DNA from: Corallium rubrum
Taxonomy: Eukaryota; Cnidaria; Anthozoa; Scleralcyonacea; Coralliidae
Assembly: GCA_964035015.1 (NCBI GenBank)
Contig: OZ036008.1
Span: forward strand, 2,330,876 to 2,394,875
Length of the DNA stretch: 64,000 bases
Direction of reading: 5' to 3'
Below the pieces are notes generated by a model. The model made no database searches. It was not told the DNA's origin and saw only the letters and a program-made list of their open reading frames with translations. Below, one piece after another: positions 33,226 through 43,649 of this stretch (the stretch's first letter is position 1; the number at the start of each line of letters is the position of its first letter). The position numbers and the translations under genes are program-made.

Positions 33226-34000
33226 CTCTGGTTGAAAATATTTATTTATCACGAGCTCTCGGCTGCCAGACTGCAGCCTTCAACGGGTAGTTACAAAAAA
33301 CAATGATTGCAGACGACTACGGTTTACAATTACAGACTATACGCCTACGCTACGATTAACAATACAATGACAAACAAACAAACAACTGAATGTGACAGTT
33401 CCGCCTATATGATACTCTGTGAACTCTAACGATTGTTCTATTTCTCCAATAAAAAACGGTATTGTTCGGGACTTCGGGTAGATGTTTAGAATTATTGTCA
33501 GCATTAGTTGTAAGCGCGGTGTGCCAGGATTCCAGTGTAGCTCTGTGGCGGTAGTTTGCATTGTCAATTATCTTGCTGTTGTTGAAATCAATTTTATGGT
33601 CGTAAGACCAAGCATGATTCGCAATATTTGAGCCCGCTTTATATTTCTCGACATTTCTCATGTGTTCTTTTTTCCGTGTGAAGAACGCTCGACCCGTCTC
33701 GCCAATGTAGTTCCACGAACAATCGGCACAATTTATACGATAGACTACATTTGTTTGTTCTTCTGATGGTGGTCTGTCTTTCGGTGAAGGGAGCATTTTT
33801 TCAAGCGTACGTAGATGTTTCGTTGTGGCTCGGATACCATGGGGTTTGAGGAGGCGTTTGAGAGGTTCTGTTACGCCTTTGATGTATGGTAAAACAGCGT
33901 AGTCAACCTTTGTACTCGAGTCAACTCTTTCAAAGAACTCACGAACAAGCTCTTCTGGTGATGGTACTTTTTGTTTTCTCAGAGCACGTTTCTTTTCCAC
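33226..34000 (-). pseudogene. Penelope-like element 3' part: GIY-YIG endonuclease (minus copy)
   Basis: The frame reads KVDYAVLPYIKGVTEPLKRL and then the GIY-YIG domain: VVYRINCADCSWNYIGETGR, TRKKEHMRNV, and NIANHAWSYDHKIDF. The CxxC-like linker, Y-x9-YIGETGR core and downstream H/E residues match Penelope-like retroelements, whose endonuclease lies C-terminal to the reverse transcriptase. The reverse transcriptase itself is absent. Downstream is GCCGAGAGCTCGTGATAAAT...TTTCAACC, mirrored in the plus copy. Confidence 0.8.
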
Positions 34001-34011
34001 TTCTTTAACTC

Positions 34012-34905
34012 ACATCACGATAAACAACATACACTTCCTAACACGATCAAAGGTAAACAACAAGAACGTGAGCATGTCATGAAAGCATTGACGGCTAATG
34101 GGTACCCACAGACGTTTCTGACAGAAGTGGAAAAGAAACGTACTCTGAGAAAACAAAAAATACCATTAAGAGCTTGTTCGTGAGTTCTTTGAAAGAGTTG
34201 ACTCGAGTACAAAGGTTGACTACGCTGTTTTACCATACATTAAAGGCGTAACAGAACCTCTCAAACGCCTCCTCAAACCCCATGGCATCCGAGTCACAAC
34301 GAAACCTCTACGTACGCTTGAAAAAATGCTCCCTTCACCGAAAGACAGACCACCATCCGAAGAACAAACAAATGTAGTCTATCGTATAAATTGTGCCGAT
34401 TGTTCGTGGAACTACATTGGCGAGACGGGTCGAGCGTTCATCACACGGAAAAAAGAACACATGAGAAATGTCGAGAAATATAAAGCGGGCTCAAATATTG
34501 CGAATCATGCTTGGTCTTACGACCATAAAATTGATTTTAACAACAGCAAGATAATTGACAAAGCAAACTACCGCCACAGAGCTACACTGGAATCCTGGCA
34601 CACCGCGCTTACAACTAATGCTGACAATAATTCTATACATCTACCCGAACAATACCGTTTTTTATTGAAGAAATAGAACAATAGTTAGAGTTCACAGAGT
34701 ATCATATAGGCGGAACTGTCACATCCAGTTATTTGTTTGTCATTGTATTGTTAATCGTAGCGTAGGCGTATAGTCGGTAATTGTAAACCGTAGTCGTCTG
34801 CAATCATTGTTTTTTGTAACTACCCGTTGAAGGCTGCAGTCTGGCAGCCGAAAGCTCGTGATAAATAAATATTTTCAACCAGAGAACGTCTCCAAAATCA
34901 TCATG
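34012..34905 (+). pseudogene. Penelope-like element 3' part: GIY-YIG endonuclease (plus copy)
   Basis: Mirror neighbour of the minus copy. It starts slightly further upstream in the element (LTLPNTIKGKQQEREHVMKA-like segment), has a frame break near 34165, then reads VVYRINCADCSWNYIGETGR with TRKKEHMRNV, and a further break near 34655 (SIHLPEQYRF). It ends at AAATATTTTCAACCAGAGAACGTC with CATGTTTTAAAACAT just beyond. Several substitutions separate the two copies. Confidence 0.8.
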
Positions 34906-35335
34906 TTTTAAAACATGTAAAATTTTGCTCAAATGTGCTTTCAGAATGCAGGAAACGCCATTTCAGAGATCCAAATTTCAAAAATTTTCCGGGGACATAC
35001 CACCGGATCCCCCTAGAAATATGGGCCCACAGCAACTTTGACTAAGGTATCAAAATTCCTAGATCCGCCCCTGTCTACAGAAAAACAATCCCAATTTTGC
35101 TTTGTTAAGTCATTTTGCATTTCTCAAATAGTCGTAATAAGGATTTCATGATATAAAACCAGCTATATGCATGTATAACCGTGCTAGCCTGCACGGTGTA
35201 AACGGTCATGTCTTGGTGACTTAAACCAGTCACCTCGAATTCCGGTGACTTAATATGATTACATTTACAACCAATATTATTCACAAAATATTTACTACAA
35301 CTATGTAATATAGAAGTTAATAATTTTAAAAATTT
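34906..35335. other. Spacer with a short dispersed repeat
   Basis: 35073-35160 (ACAGAAAAACAATCCCAATT...TTTGCATTTCTCAAATAGTC) also occurs at 40060-40145 and 62627-62710. Otherwise nothing recognised. Confidence 0.4.
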
Positions 35336-35336
35336 T

Positions 35337-35972
35337 GTAATACCACCCGAAGAACAAGGAAATTTTTGCCATTACTTGAGGAATAAATTACATGAGTTTT
35401 ATACCGAATACTGGAAAGAGCAGATTCAACAAGGTGGAAATAATGGCAAATTAAGAGTCTTTAAAAAACTGAAAATAAATTTTGGCTTTGAAAAATATCT
35501 TTCTTCAATTCGCAACTTCAAACATCGTCAAGCGGTTACAAAATTAAGAATTTCAGCTCATAAATTACCTGTTGAAACTGGTCGATACGGAAATGTTTCA
35601 TACAGTGAAAGATTATGCAAACATTGTGATCTAAATGAGATTGGGAACGAACAACACCTTTTAATGTCATGCAGAAACACAAAGTTCGCCGATCTTAGAG
35701 TTAATTTTATGGAAATAAAGTCTCGGTAAAATAAATAACTCGTTTACTAAATTTAGCTACCAAGACCTTTTTATGTATGTCATTGCTATGCAAGACAAAA
35801 CAATTATGACTTTGGTAGCTAAATACTGTTTTAATGTTTTAACAAGTTTTGAAAGTCTATACAGTAGTTGAGCACGTAGTTCAGTTTATATGTTATATGT
35901 ATGTATCTTATATACCAAATCTGGTATTTATGTTGTTGTTTGAATAAATAAATAAATAAATAAATAAATAAA
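35337..35972 (+). mobile_element. LINE 3'-end fragment with (AAAT)n tail
   Basis: A frame at 35376-35729 reads RNFKHRQAVTKLRISAHKLP, then VETGRYGNVSYSERLCKHCD and GNEQHLLMSC. This HR-A-TKLRISAHKL...ERLC..C...E.HLL..C pattern is the usual C-terminal tail of many invertebrate LINE proteins. The fragment ends in ATAAATAAATAAAT at 35942-35972, a LINE-type 3' tail. Confidence 0.75.
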
Positions 35973-36403
35973 TTTACACTAGAGCAAAAGTTTCCGGATT
36001 CGTAAATGTTTCCGGATTCACTTCGTACCGAGTATTTGCGGATTCGTTAGGCGTTTACACTACAACAGTATTCGCAGATTCGGCCCTACACTAAACTCAA
36101 GATTCTTTAATTCAGTTAATATGTTGACCAACAGTTGGTTCCACCGCAACCTCACATGACTACGAGCGGAAGAGCATCCGAATTAAACGGAATAACCGTT
36201 TACACTGTGTATTGTCTTGGATTCAAAAGTATTCGGATACGAAGTTTCTATATTTTTTCCGGATTCGGAAATCTCCGGAAACGTGATCAAACCGGAAAGT
36301 TTTTATTCCGGATTCATTCTTTTGTGTGTAAATGGCAAAACGAATCCAGTACTAAAACGTTCCGGATTCGTCACGAATCCGAAATCTTTTGCTCTAGTGT
36401 AAA
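35973..36403. mobile_element. 431-bp inverted-repeat element (MITE)
   Basis: Ends TTTACACTAGAGCAAAAG and its mirror, continuing with TTCCGGATTCG. The interior is rich in further CCGGATTCG / CGAATCCG motifs. It sits directly at the LINE tail. No clear target duplication, no coding capacity. Confidence 0.75.
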
Positions 36404-36410
36404 CAGGGTC

Positions 36411-36874
36411 TACACGCGTAAAAACGCACAAGTGGTCAGTTGTTCAACGTTGTTAACAGGTGTGAACAGTGTTGTGCTGCACCCATGACCAAGTTGTCAA
36501 CAAGTTGTTCACTTATAGTTCGAACAACTTGTTCACGGATAAATCAACAGTCATGAACAAGTTGTTCCAACAGCACATTTTTTATAGCCACGTTGTTCGC
36601 ACATGAGACAACATGTTGTAACAGCATGACGAAGTAACAACGATGAACAACAATGTTACAACAATTGTGAACATGACTGGTGTATCAACACGTCCTTCGG
36701 TTGTTACAACATGCGTGAACAACGGTTGTTGTTTCATCAAGCAGTAACAACATGATGAAACAATGATGAACAATATTGTTAATTCATCAATGTTGTTCAC
36801 ACATGATAACAACGTTGTTACGGCATTGTTCAGGCAACAATGCTGTAACAACTTGTGAGATTTTTACGCGTGTA
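36411..36874. mobile_element. 464-bp inverted-repeat element rich in TTGTTACAAC motifs
   Basis: Ends TACACGCGTAAAAA and its mirror, followed by CACAAGT-G. The interior is crowded with GTTGTTC, AACAAC and TGTTACAAC motifs in both orientations, so it can form many alternative hairpins. It lies 7 bp from the preceding element. Confidence 0.75.
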
Positions 36875-37091
36875 ATTGACCGTACCGAAAAAGATTGCGA
36901 CTTGTACATTTAACCACAATCCATTGCGTGTAGTAAATATTGTTTCTTGCAGAATTATTGGAAGATATGGTTTTAAAACGATCAGCTTTGGTATAGCATG
37001 ATAAACAATGCTTAGTTGTTATTTGAGCTGATTTGAGGTCGCAAAGCATTGTAGTTAAATGTACCGCCGCCATCTTTTCGGTACCGTCAAT
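36875..37091. mobile_element. 217-bp inverted-repeat element (MITE)
   Basis: Ends ATTGACCGTACCGAAAA and its mirror (one mismatch), continuing in a TGTACATTTAAC block. It directly abuts the preceding element, making three MITEs in a row. Confidence 0.7.
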
Positions 37092-37216
37092 TGTTAGATC
37101 CATTAGTTTAATCCCAACTATATTTAAAACTGTTACAGGCGTCCTTAATTTCCTATCCAGACTATAACAATAACAGCGATACAGGGAAATGCTATGCTAA
37201 TACTCCTACTGTAAAA

Positions 37217-38258
37217 ATGAAAAGGTTAAAAAGAGCCCTAAACTATGAAAAAAAATACGAGAAGTTATGTCGTGGACCATGGCAAACTAATTATGAAAAA
37301 CTTCACAAAAGCATTCTAAAAACATCGAAAGTCAAACAATTCTTAGTGTTCAAATGCTCTTCGGCTGGCTGGGAAAATCGTATTCGCGCGCTGTTAAGTT
37401 CATTTATTTATATTTAGCTGTAATTTCCAAGCGTGCCTTTTTATAATAGATTCTCCAAAACCGAGCTAGTCCTCTTGAAAAATATTTGGAAACAAAATCC
37501 ATTAAATGGAACCACCACATAAATACTTCAGGATTATCGATTAGGTTCCAAAATCCACAGTATCGTCCACTCGGAAATGGCTGGAATAATACGGATTTTC
37601 GAGAATATTTCAACCACTCCGTAGAAGGAATCGAAAACTATGGTGGAAAAGTCTTTGTAAATGAGAATCCCAAATACAATTTACCTCGTTAGCCAAACCG
37701 ATTTTTATTTTTTGGTTGCGGTTTTCATTTTTTGTTCAAGAAATCAAAATACTTAATTGGAAAAACGTCTTGCGCAGAGAAAACGTCAACTGGGATTTGA
37801 TAAGAAATATCGTTCTTGGAATCCACATTCGACGAGGCGATGCGGGAGGATTATTGGCTTGGACTAAAGTAGATATAAGAACTTCGAAAATCAAGGACAC
37901 TGATCGTTACTTTCGCTGTGCTGAGAAAATAGACAAACGCATAAGAAAAAAGTATCAAACAAAGAAGATAATTTTGTTTTTGGCTACGGACTCAATGGAA
38001 ATTAAAAAATATGCCAAGAGAAAATATTCGAATAGAGTAAAACAATTGTATGGTCCAATTGAGCACGTTGGACATCCGAAAAAAGGAAACGAGGATGCTG
38101 ACCACTTGTCCATGTTCCTTGACTTTTTTCAGTCAGACTTTCGTCTTTTTACCACGGATTCGACGTTTGGTGGTGCACTAGGCAATGACAATGCAGGAGA
38201 TTCAAAATACGAACATAATAAAACTAGATGTGTTTTGCCACCATTACTGGAAAGATAA
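37217..38258 (+). pseudogene. Fucosyltransferase-like gene, disrupted
   Basis: Three consecutive frames make one protein of about 340 residues. Part 1 has QFLVFKCSSAGWENRIRALL. Part 2, after a frameshift and two stops (about 37410-37450), has PLEKYLETKSIKW and GIENYGGKVFVNENPKYNLP. Part 3, after another shift near 37715, has NIVLGIHIRRGDAGG, KIILFLATDSMEIKKYAKRK, HLSMFLDFFQSDFRLFTTDS and TFGGALGND. AGWENRIRALLS and the HIRRGD motif are hallmarks of GDP-fucose-dependent glycosyltransferases (GT11/GT23/GT37-like), which act in the Golgi. There is no intron-like break, so an old retrocopy or a decayed single-exon gene is likely. The last 180 codons are still open. Confidence 0.65.
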
Positions 38259-38294
38259 CTGGACGAAAATCATTCACGAGCATTAGACAATTAG

Positions 38295-38296
<2 letters not shown>

Positions 38297-38361
<65 letters not shown>
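38297..38361. repeat. (TA)n microsatellite
   Basis: About 32 TA units, followed by two 39-bp direct copies of the type CTATAATAGTTCGTTCGAAG + TTCGTTCGTTCCTATA (38363-38440). Confidence 0.95.
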
Positions 38362-38364
<3 letters not shown>

Positions 38365-40195
38365 TATAATAGTTCGTTCGAAGTTCGTTCGTTCCTATAT
38401 GACTATAATAGTTCGTTCGAAGTTCGTTCGTTCCTATAGCCGGCTAAGCGGCATGAGAGCTGAAAATTAGTCCACAGAGATAAGTGACATAACTCGGGCC
38501 GGCGAGTAAAATAAGAGTAAGCCAGACCAACAGTTACCATCGTTTGTTGGGTAGAAGAAGCACTCAGTGAAGAACTTGATCATATGAAACCGGAAACGGT
38601 ATAAACAAACGATCACGCTGTTTGACACTGCACGGACACACAAAATCGTTCGATTTTACTTAGGAAATTATGAATTCGAATTCGCTTTGGAAGGAACAAC
38701 CATCAATTTACCTTCGTGGGCAACAGAACAGGTTTCCGACTAGCATTTCGGCAAGAAAACGACGTTCGAGCGATGAAACATCAAATCACGTTATATGTAT
38801 AAAATCATTCGATTTTGAAGTAATAGTTCAAATACGAGACGGAGGACAAAGTCCGAGTGCTTTTTGAAAAGGTGAGCCAAAGGCGAGCCTTTTTAACTAT
38901 GAACGAGGGCTTTGAAATCCCGGTAAAGTCCGACGTCGAGTATTTTGAACTGACTTCTCAAAATCAAAACTCCGAAAATGCCTCTGAAACGTAATATAAT
39001 TTGCCTTATTTCAAAGTCCCAAGACTTTGAAAACGTATTTTGCATTATTTCAAAGTACTAGTACTTTTCCTCCGATTTCAAAGCACTGATTAAACATTAA
39101 TTTCGTTTGTTTTTGGTTCATGAATTATTAATGATTTCGGAAAGTGGGAAATTCCCTCAAGTCATGTTGTTACTTCTAAGCAATGCCACTGAAGATTAAT
39201 TAAGTTTTGTGGGGTTATGCAATAACCAAGGTTAACAGCTAGGTAACCAGGCGTTGTTCGTTATATTGATGCAGACGTAGGTCGGGGGTGGTCATTGAGA
39301 GACTGGTAACGACAAGCAGACAGACGTACATTCTGTTGCTCGGAAAACTTTCTTTTTTCTTCTTCTTCCTTTACACACCACTTGTCTGGGCCCTTCAGCC
39401 AATTTACATTGGTGTGATAGGTGCAAGCTATCCCGAGTGGGGTGGTCAGTTCAAGATATCACCGCCTCGGATCTTAACCTGAATCTAAATACCACAGTGC
39501 GCTCCCAGGCCCCCTCGGTCTACAGCTTGCACCCAACCAACCAAATGGGTAAGTACAAGATGAACGAAGATGTTAACTTTTATTTATACCCGTATATCAG
39601 AAAATTAATTCATAATAATACTCCCAAATTACAGAAACCAAATATAGCCCTTAATTGTAATGTAGATCTTGTTACAGTTATTTTTTGAGACTAAACAAGC
39701 ACATGCCAGTATATAAAACTGTTGTGACACTAAAATGTTTAAATCAGTCAGCGTAATTAAACTAAATTATCCCGAAATTTTTTTCATGTTAACATCTTCA
39801 CGAACACCGCTTGTTCAATGCATCAGAGAGTACCTAGTGAAGATAAAACATGCTTACGTCAGTTAATACAACCACTGAATGACGAGCAACGTGTTGTACG
39901 TACACATGTAGTGCATGTGGTTCGTTTGCCAGCTTGGTGTACCAAGGGGCTGTTGATACGAGGCGGGCTGGCCCGATTACCAGGCTGATTTTATGTCACG
40001 AAAATCGTTCTTTGACTACAAAAAGGAATTATAATACTCCGTGTGCTATATACCTACAGAAAAACAAATTCAATTTTTCTTCGTTATGTGATTTTGCATT
40101 TCTCAAATAGTCGTAATAAGGTTTTTGAGACATAAAATCAGCCAGATTATGATTTCGTAAATAAGCTCGTTGTTTGTTTACACTCTTTACGTTTC

Positions 40196-40262
40196 TCTCT
40201 GACGAAGGGCCTTCGCTCGAGACGTTAGACTCCTATGTTGTTTCTACACTGCCTACGCAGCA
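40196..40262. repeat. GACGAAGGGCCTTCGCTCG motif repeat
   Basis: Carries CTGACGAAGGGCCTTCGCTC followed by GAGACGTTAGACTCCTA and TTTCTACACTGCCTACG, the same sequence that forms the arms of the hairpin at 58965-59150. It lies where copy B of the duplication has a LINE fragment. Confidence 0.6.
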
Positions 40263-40329
40263 CGCTACTTTTATTACATCATATGAACACAGCCCATTGC
40301 AGGCGTTTGGTAGACGTACGTCAATTTCA

Positions 40330-40425
40330 AACACTCCGAAGTATATTTCTGAGTCCCAAACAGCGATTACATGCAGGTTCGACCCCAGTCTGGAGTTTAT
40401 GGATATTTGAGCTTAACGAACGTCT
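40330..40425 (+). repeat. tRNA-derived SINE-like sequence (copy 2)
   Basis: B-box GCAGGTTCGACCCCAGTCTGG and the TATTTGAGCTTAACGAACGTC tail as in copy 1. Compared with 63170-63290, the inner 40 bp (AAACAGCGATTAC...CCAGTCTGG) is in the opposite orientation. Confidence 0.6.
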
Positions 40426-40430
40426 ACTAA

Positions 40431-40980
40431 TATATATACACTTAATGTCTGCTCCCGAGGGAAACAGTTAGTTTTGTTTTCGCGAGAGTCTTGATATTTC
40501 CTGAGACGAAGTCGAGGGAAACATCGAGACTCGAGGGAAAACGAAACTAACTGTTTCCCGAGGGATCGGACATTAAGTGTTTTGTTATATAGCTTGAGTT
40601 TCGCTGAATAATTTCGACGTTTATGAAGGGAAAGTACACAAAAGACAAACGCAAAGACTTACCAAAACATTTCGCCTGGCTCCGTATTAAAATTTCACTT
40701 CAACCAAACAAATATGATACATTTCTGCAGTTAATCTTCACACATGCTTTGAAGACCTATAAATATTCTTTTTTCCGTACCAAACAAGCTTTTGTTTTTT
40801 GGATGCCGTGAAGAGTTCAAAGTTCTAGCGCGCAACAATTGAAAACTTATTGACTGAGCAGGCAACAAGTTCTCAATTATTGCCCCCTCGGTAGATTGAA
40901 ATTTAGCTAAGGTCATTTGACCACAAACCAACCCAATGACAGCCATCGTTGCATCCAGTGAAACTCTAGCTATATAACAA
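40431..40980. mobile_element. 0.55-kb inverted-repeat element (copy 1 of 2)
   Basis: An insertion relative to copy B of the duplication, between GTCTACTAA and AGGTCTATTA. It carries CACTTAATGTCTGCTCCCG, several GAGGGAAA / TTTCCC dyads, and ends CTAGCTATATAACAA. A 62-residue frame inside (KHFAWLRIKISLQPNKYD) is shared with the second copy at 48445-49019 but resembles no known protein; it may be chance. Confidence 0.75.
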
Positions 40981-41341
40981 AGGTCTATTATAAATAGCTT
41001 ATTTTGAATACTTCAATATAACAGCAAATAAAAGTTCAAATGAAAAAATATTTTGGCATTCAATGAGTATTCACGTTACATAGAATCCATACCAGTAATA
41101 TCATGCAATATATATTTGTGTTTATAAGCACTTCGATTTCTTTTTTTGATTTTTTTTTTCGAATTTATTTCTCCGTTTTTGTCCCTTATTTCATCTTTCT
41201 TTGACCTTTTTTGTGCTGATCTAAAAATATATTTGAGCCTAATGGTCCAGTGGTCCGCTATTTTCCCACCTCCGTTCTGGCGGTATGTCATTTCTGGAAA
41301 TGCAATATCATGTTATTTTCTAACAGTTTAAAAATACTTAC

Positions 41342-41737
41342 ACCACGGGAATACCCTGTTGTATGCAGTGCATCCGCTCAAACCTGGAACATATCGAACA
41401 GCTTTTGGTGGACGAGGATAATACCATGGACTTAGAGCCATTCCTGTCTGTCTATGCATCAAGCAATCTGTATTGTGGTCAATATACCATTTACTGGCGG
41501 CGGCACCGTAACAGTTGTCTGTGAGGACCAATTGCAGGTTTGTGTTTGAAATGGGGTTGATGCATTTCCCGGTTGCAACATCCTGAAGGCCCTCATTGGT
41601 TAAGTAGTAAAAAGGAGTCGCGGGACGGTTATACTGCAAGAGATCCAATTTGCCGGAAATTCCATAACGGGATAAGTTGCCATAAAGATTCTCGCTTGAT
41701 TTAATAAAACACTTTGCTAGATAGGGTGGAGGTTTTC
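41342..41737 (-). CDS. Lectin-like secreted protein, ricin-B-like module exon (copy A)
   Basis: A 396-nt exon with an acceptor (TTTTTACAG at 41738-41743) and a donor (GTAAGTATT at 41336-41341), both phase 1, so the module is symmetric as in shuffled extracellular domains. It encodes PPPYLAKCFIKSSENLYGNL, QDVATGKCINPISNTNLQLV, LTDNCYGAAASKWYIDHNTD and CLMHRQTGMAL. GKC(I)NP...L-L-DNC...KWYID is the repeat pattern of beta-trefoil (ricin-B-like) carbohydrate-binding domains; this identification is tentative because QxW is replaced by KWY. It joins in phase to the exon at 47843-48123. Further exons downstream (left) were not found, so the C-terminus is missing. Confidence 0.65.
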
Positions 41738-41964
41738 CTGTAAAAAGGTAAATAAAATAAATAGTTGACCATTAGACATAGCCCAGTGTTTTCGTATTTT
41801 ATCGGGAGTCTTCAACACACAACAATTTCTCAAAGTGTCTATGAAGTAAAAAAATATTGTTGGCTTCTTTTTTCATTGTTGTAGTGAACAGAGCTAGCGG
41901 CATGGCATTCATCTAAAATATCATTTGAATTCGACATATAGCCAAAGTCATAAACTTTCAAAGT

Positions 41965-42575
41965 TTGCCATGGCTGTTGGCCGAGTCTAGGTTTCGGCCC
42001 GTTTTCTTATTCCTTTTTAGGTGTCACGATCTTGAATTGCATTTTTTAATTCCGCTAATATTCATACTTCCAGAATATCTTTTACATCGATTACAGAATG
42101 TTCAATATGCTTCGGCGAGTTTTGTCCTTGGCCACTATGTCAACTCGATATCTGACATTGTCAAACAAGGTTGGCTCCCAATCCGCGAGCGTCGAGATTG
42201 GCATTTACTTCAACAAGTACACAAGGCATTACATAGTGATTACTGGCCATCTTACCTAAAATTGGAAACGAAAACTAACACGCGAGTTTTGAGATCGGGA
42301 TCAGCAACAAAGCTGACTGTTCCACTAATAACTGGAACTTTTCAAGACTCGGCGGCTGCTAAAATTTTTAACATATTACCTCCTGACATCAGAGATGAAA
42401 GTAATTTTAACATTTTTAGAAGCCAAAGTAAAGCATTCCTGCAAGAACACCTTGATCAAAAGGCAAAGCTGTTCAACTTTTTGTCCAACTCCAAAAGTGA
42501 AAGTAGCAAAGAACTCACAACATGCCTCACGACCTCATTCAGTCCACTCAGTCACACGGCTAACAACTCACCGGA
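41965..42575 (+). pseudogene. LINE reverse-transcriptase C-terminal fragment
   Basis: Reads LQNVQYASASFVLGHYVNSI, then KQGWLPIRERRDWHLLQQVH and KALHSDYWPSYLKLE, then AAKIFNILPPDIRDESNFNI and EHLDQKAKLFNFL. This QN-A-F---GWLP--ERR-WHLL--VHKALH...FN-LPPDIR pattern is the common LINE C-terminal tail. It is 5' truncated and followed by an (AAT)n tract. The 41965-42050 part (CTAGGTTTCGGCC, GTGTCACGATC) is shared with 7090-7120 and 10230. Confidence 0.8.
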
Positions 42576-42576
42576 A

Positions 42577-42630
<54 letters not shown>
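42576..42630. repeat. (AAT)n microsatellite
   Basis: About 18 AAT units directly after the LINE fragment. Confidence 0.95.
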
Positions 42631-42631
<1 letters not shown>

Positions 42632-43645
42632 ATTTATTCAGCATATCCACGGAGTGGCTCTTCATCTGAAAACACTAACTACATACAAATAATAAAGAAT
42701 AAGATTAGAATATTACAGAATTTTACTAGACTATATTATATTAGATATATTACATGGGCGAAATGAAAATTTATTAAAATGACTGTTTTAGCTTGTTAAC
42801 GACGTTGTTGGTAGATTTTGAAAGTGCAGTGCTCAGGCTGACTTTGTAGTTTATAAACAGCGATCAGATTTGGCTGACAACTGTCGTGATCGTAAATGTG
42901 TTCACCAGTGTGTATGCCCCACATTCAGCCTTCGATTCAGGCTCGAGTAGCCCGAGTGAGCGCCTGACCCAGGCGTCTTGTTTCTTGTAAATGCAAACGA
43001 GAATGTGTGGACTGCATTACCAGAATTTGGGACAAGATGGCGGCGCGCGTGCGTATTAAGGACCATAATAATGGAGATTCTCAACAGTAAATAATCAGGA
43101 GAACACATAATAATTCAAATTTTGCTTAAACGGTGACATATGTCTTCTTTGCCCGACTCCATTTGACTTCAGCATGGACTAAGGAACAGTTATAACTAAA
43201 AAACATTTGCTTACTTCGACGACAAAATACTTCCTTAGCTCGTCTTATTTTTGCACTGAATAAAGTGCCACTATCCATAGTGTTAGCCATAGTAATCTTT
43301 GTAAACAGGTGCTAGAAATTGGGCAAATTGACCAACAACGTTACGGGCGATGCGAAGTGCCCGACTCGCGGACCATTCGGCATGAGTCAGTCTTACTTCG
43401 AGAGCACATAAAAGTCCTCATTTGTCCTTAGCATAGTACTTCCAAAAACGTTTGAACTTGCTTGATTTCAGTTCTTGTGGTCGTTTACAGGTTGTTTATA
43501 CATACATACATGCAAGATTTAGGCAAATTCTAAAGAACTCAATGACCTGAATAATGAGAAACACTAGAATACAGTAGAATCACACGCATTAGAAATTCTA
43601 GAATATATAATTATATTATTAGGCGAATATAGCCGCTGACCGAGA
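42631..43645. other. Spacer with a family-R end block
   Basis: 42945-42985 has AGTAGCCCGAGTGAGCGCCTG and GGCGTCTTGTTTC as at 23600-23640. Otherwise no supported feature. Confidence 0.35.
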
Positions 43646-43649
43646 GCAG

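Larger units (their letters stand above)
38580..41765. repeat. Segmental duplication, copy A (of 61203-64000)
   Basis: A direct copy of the right end of the window, starting at CATATGAAACCGGAAACGGT. Synteny covers the GACGGAGGACAAAGTCCG palindrome, a CTGGTAACGACAAGCAG block, the CACCAATTTACATTGG-type block, the SINE-like piece and the lectin exon. The copies differ by insertions: a 0.55-kb MITE here (40431-40980) and a LINE fragment in copy B (about 62720-63140). Confidence 0.92.

Noticed and set aside
38228-38470. ORFs with long Ile-Tyr runs (also at 51.9, 60.4 and 61.1 kb)
   Set aside because: TA microsatellite translations.
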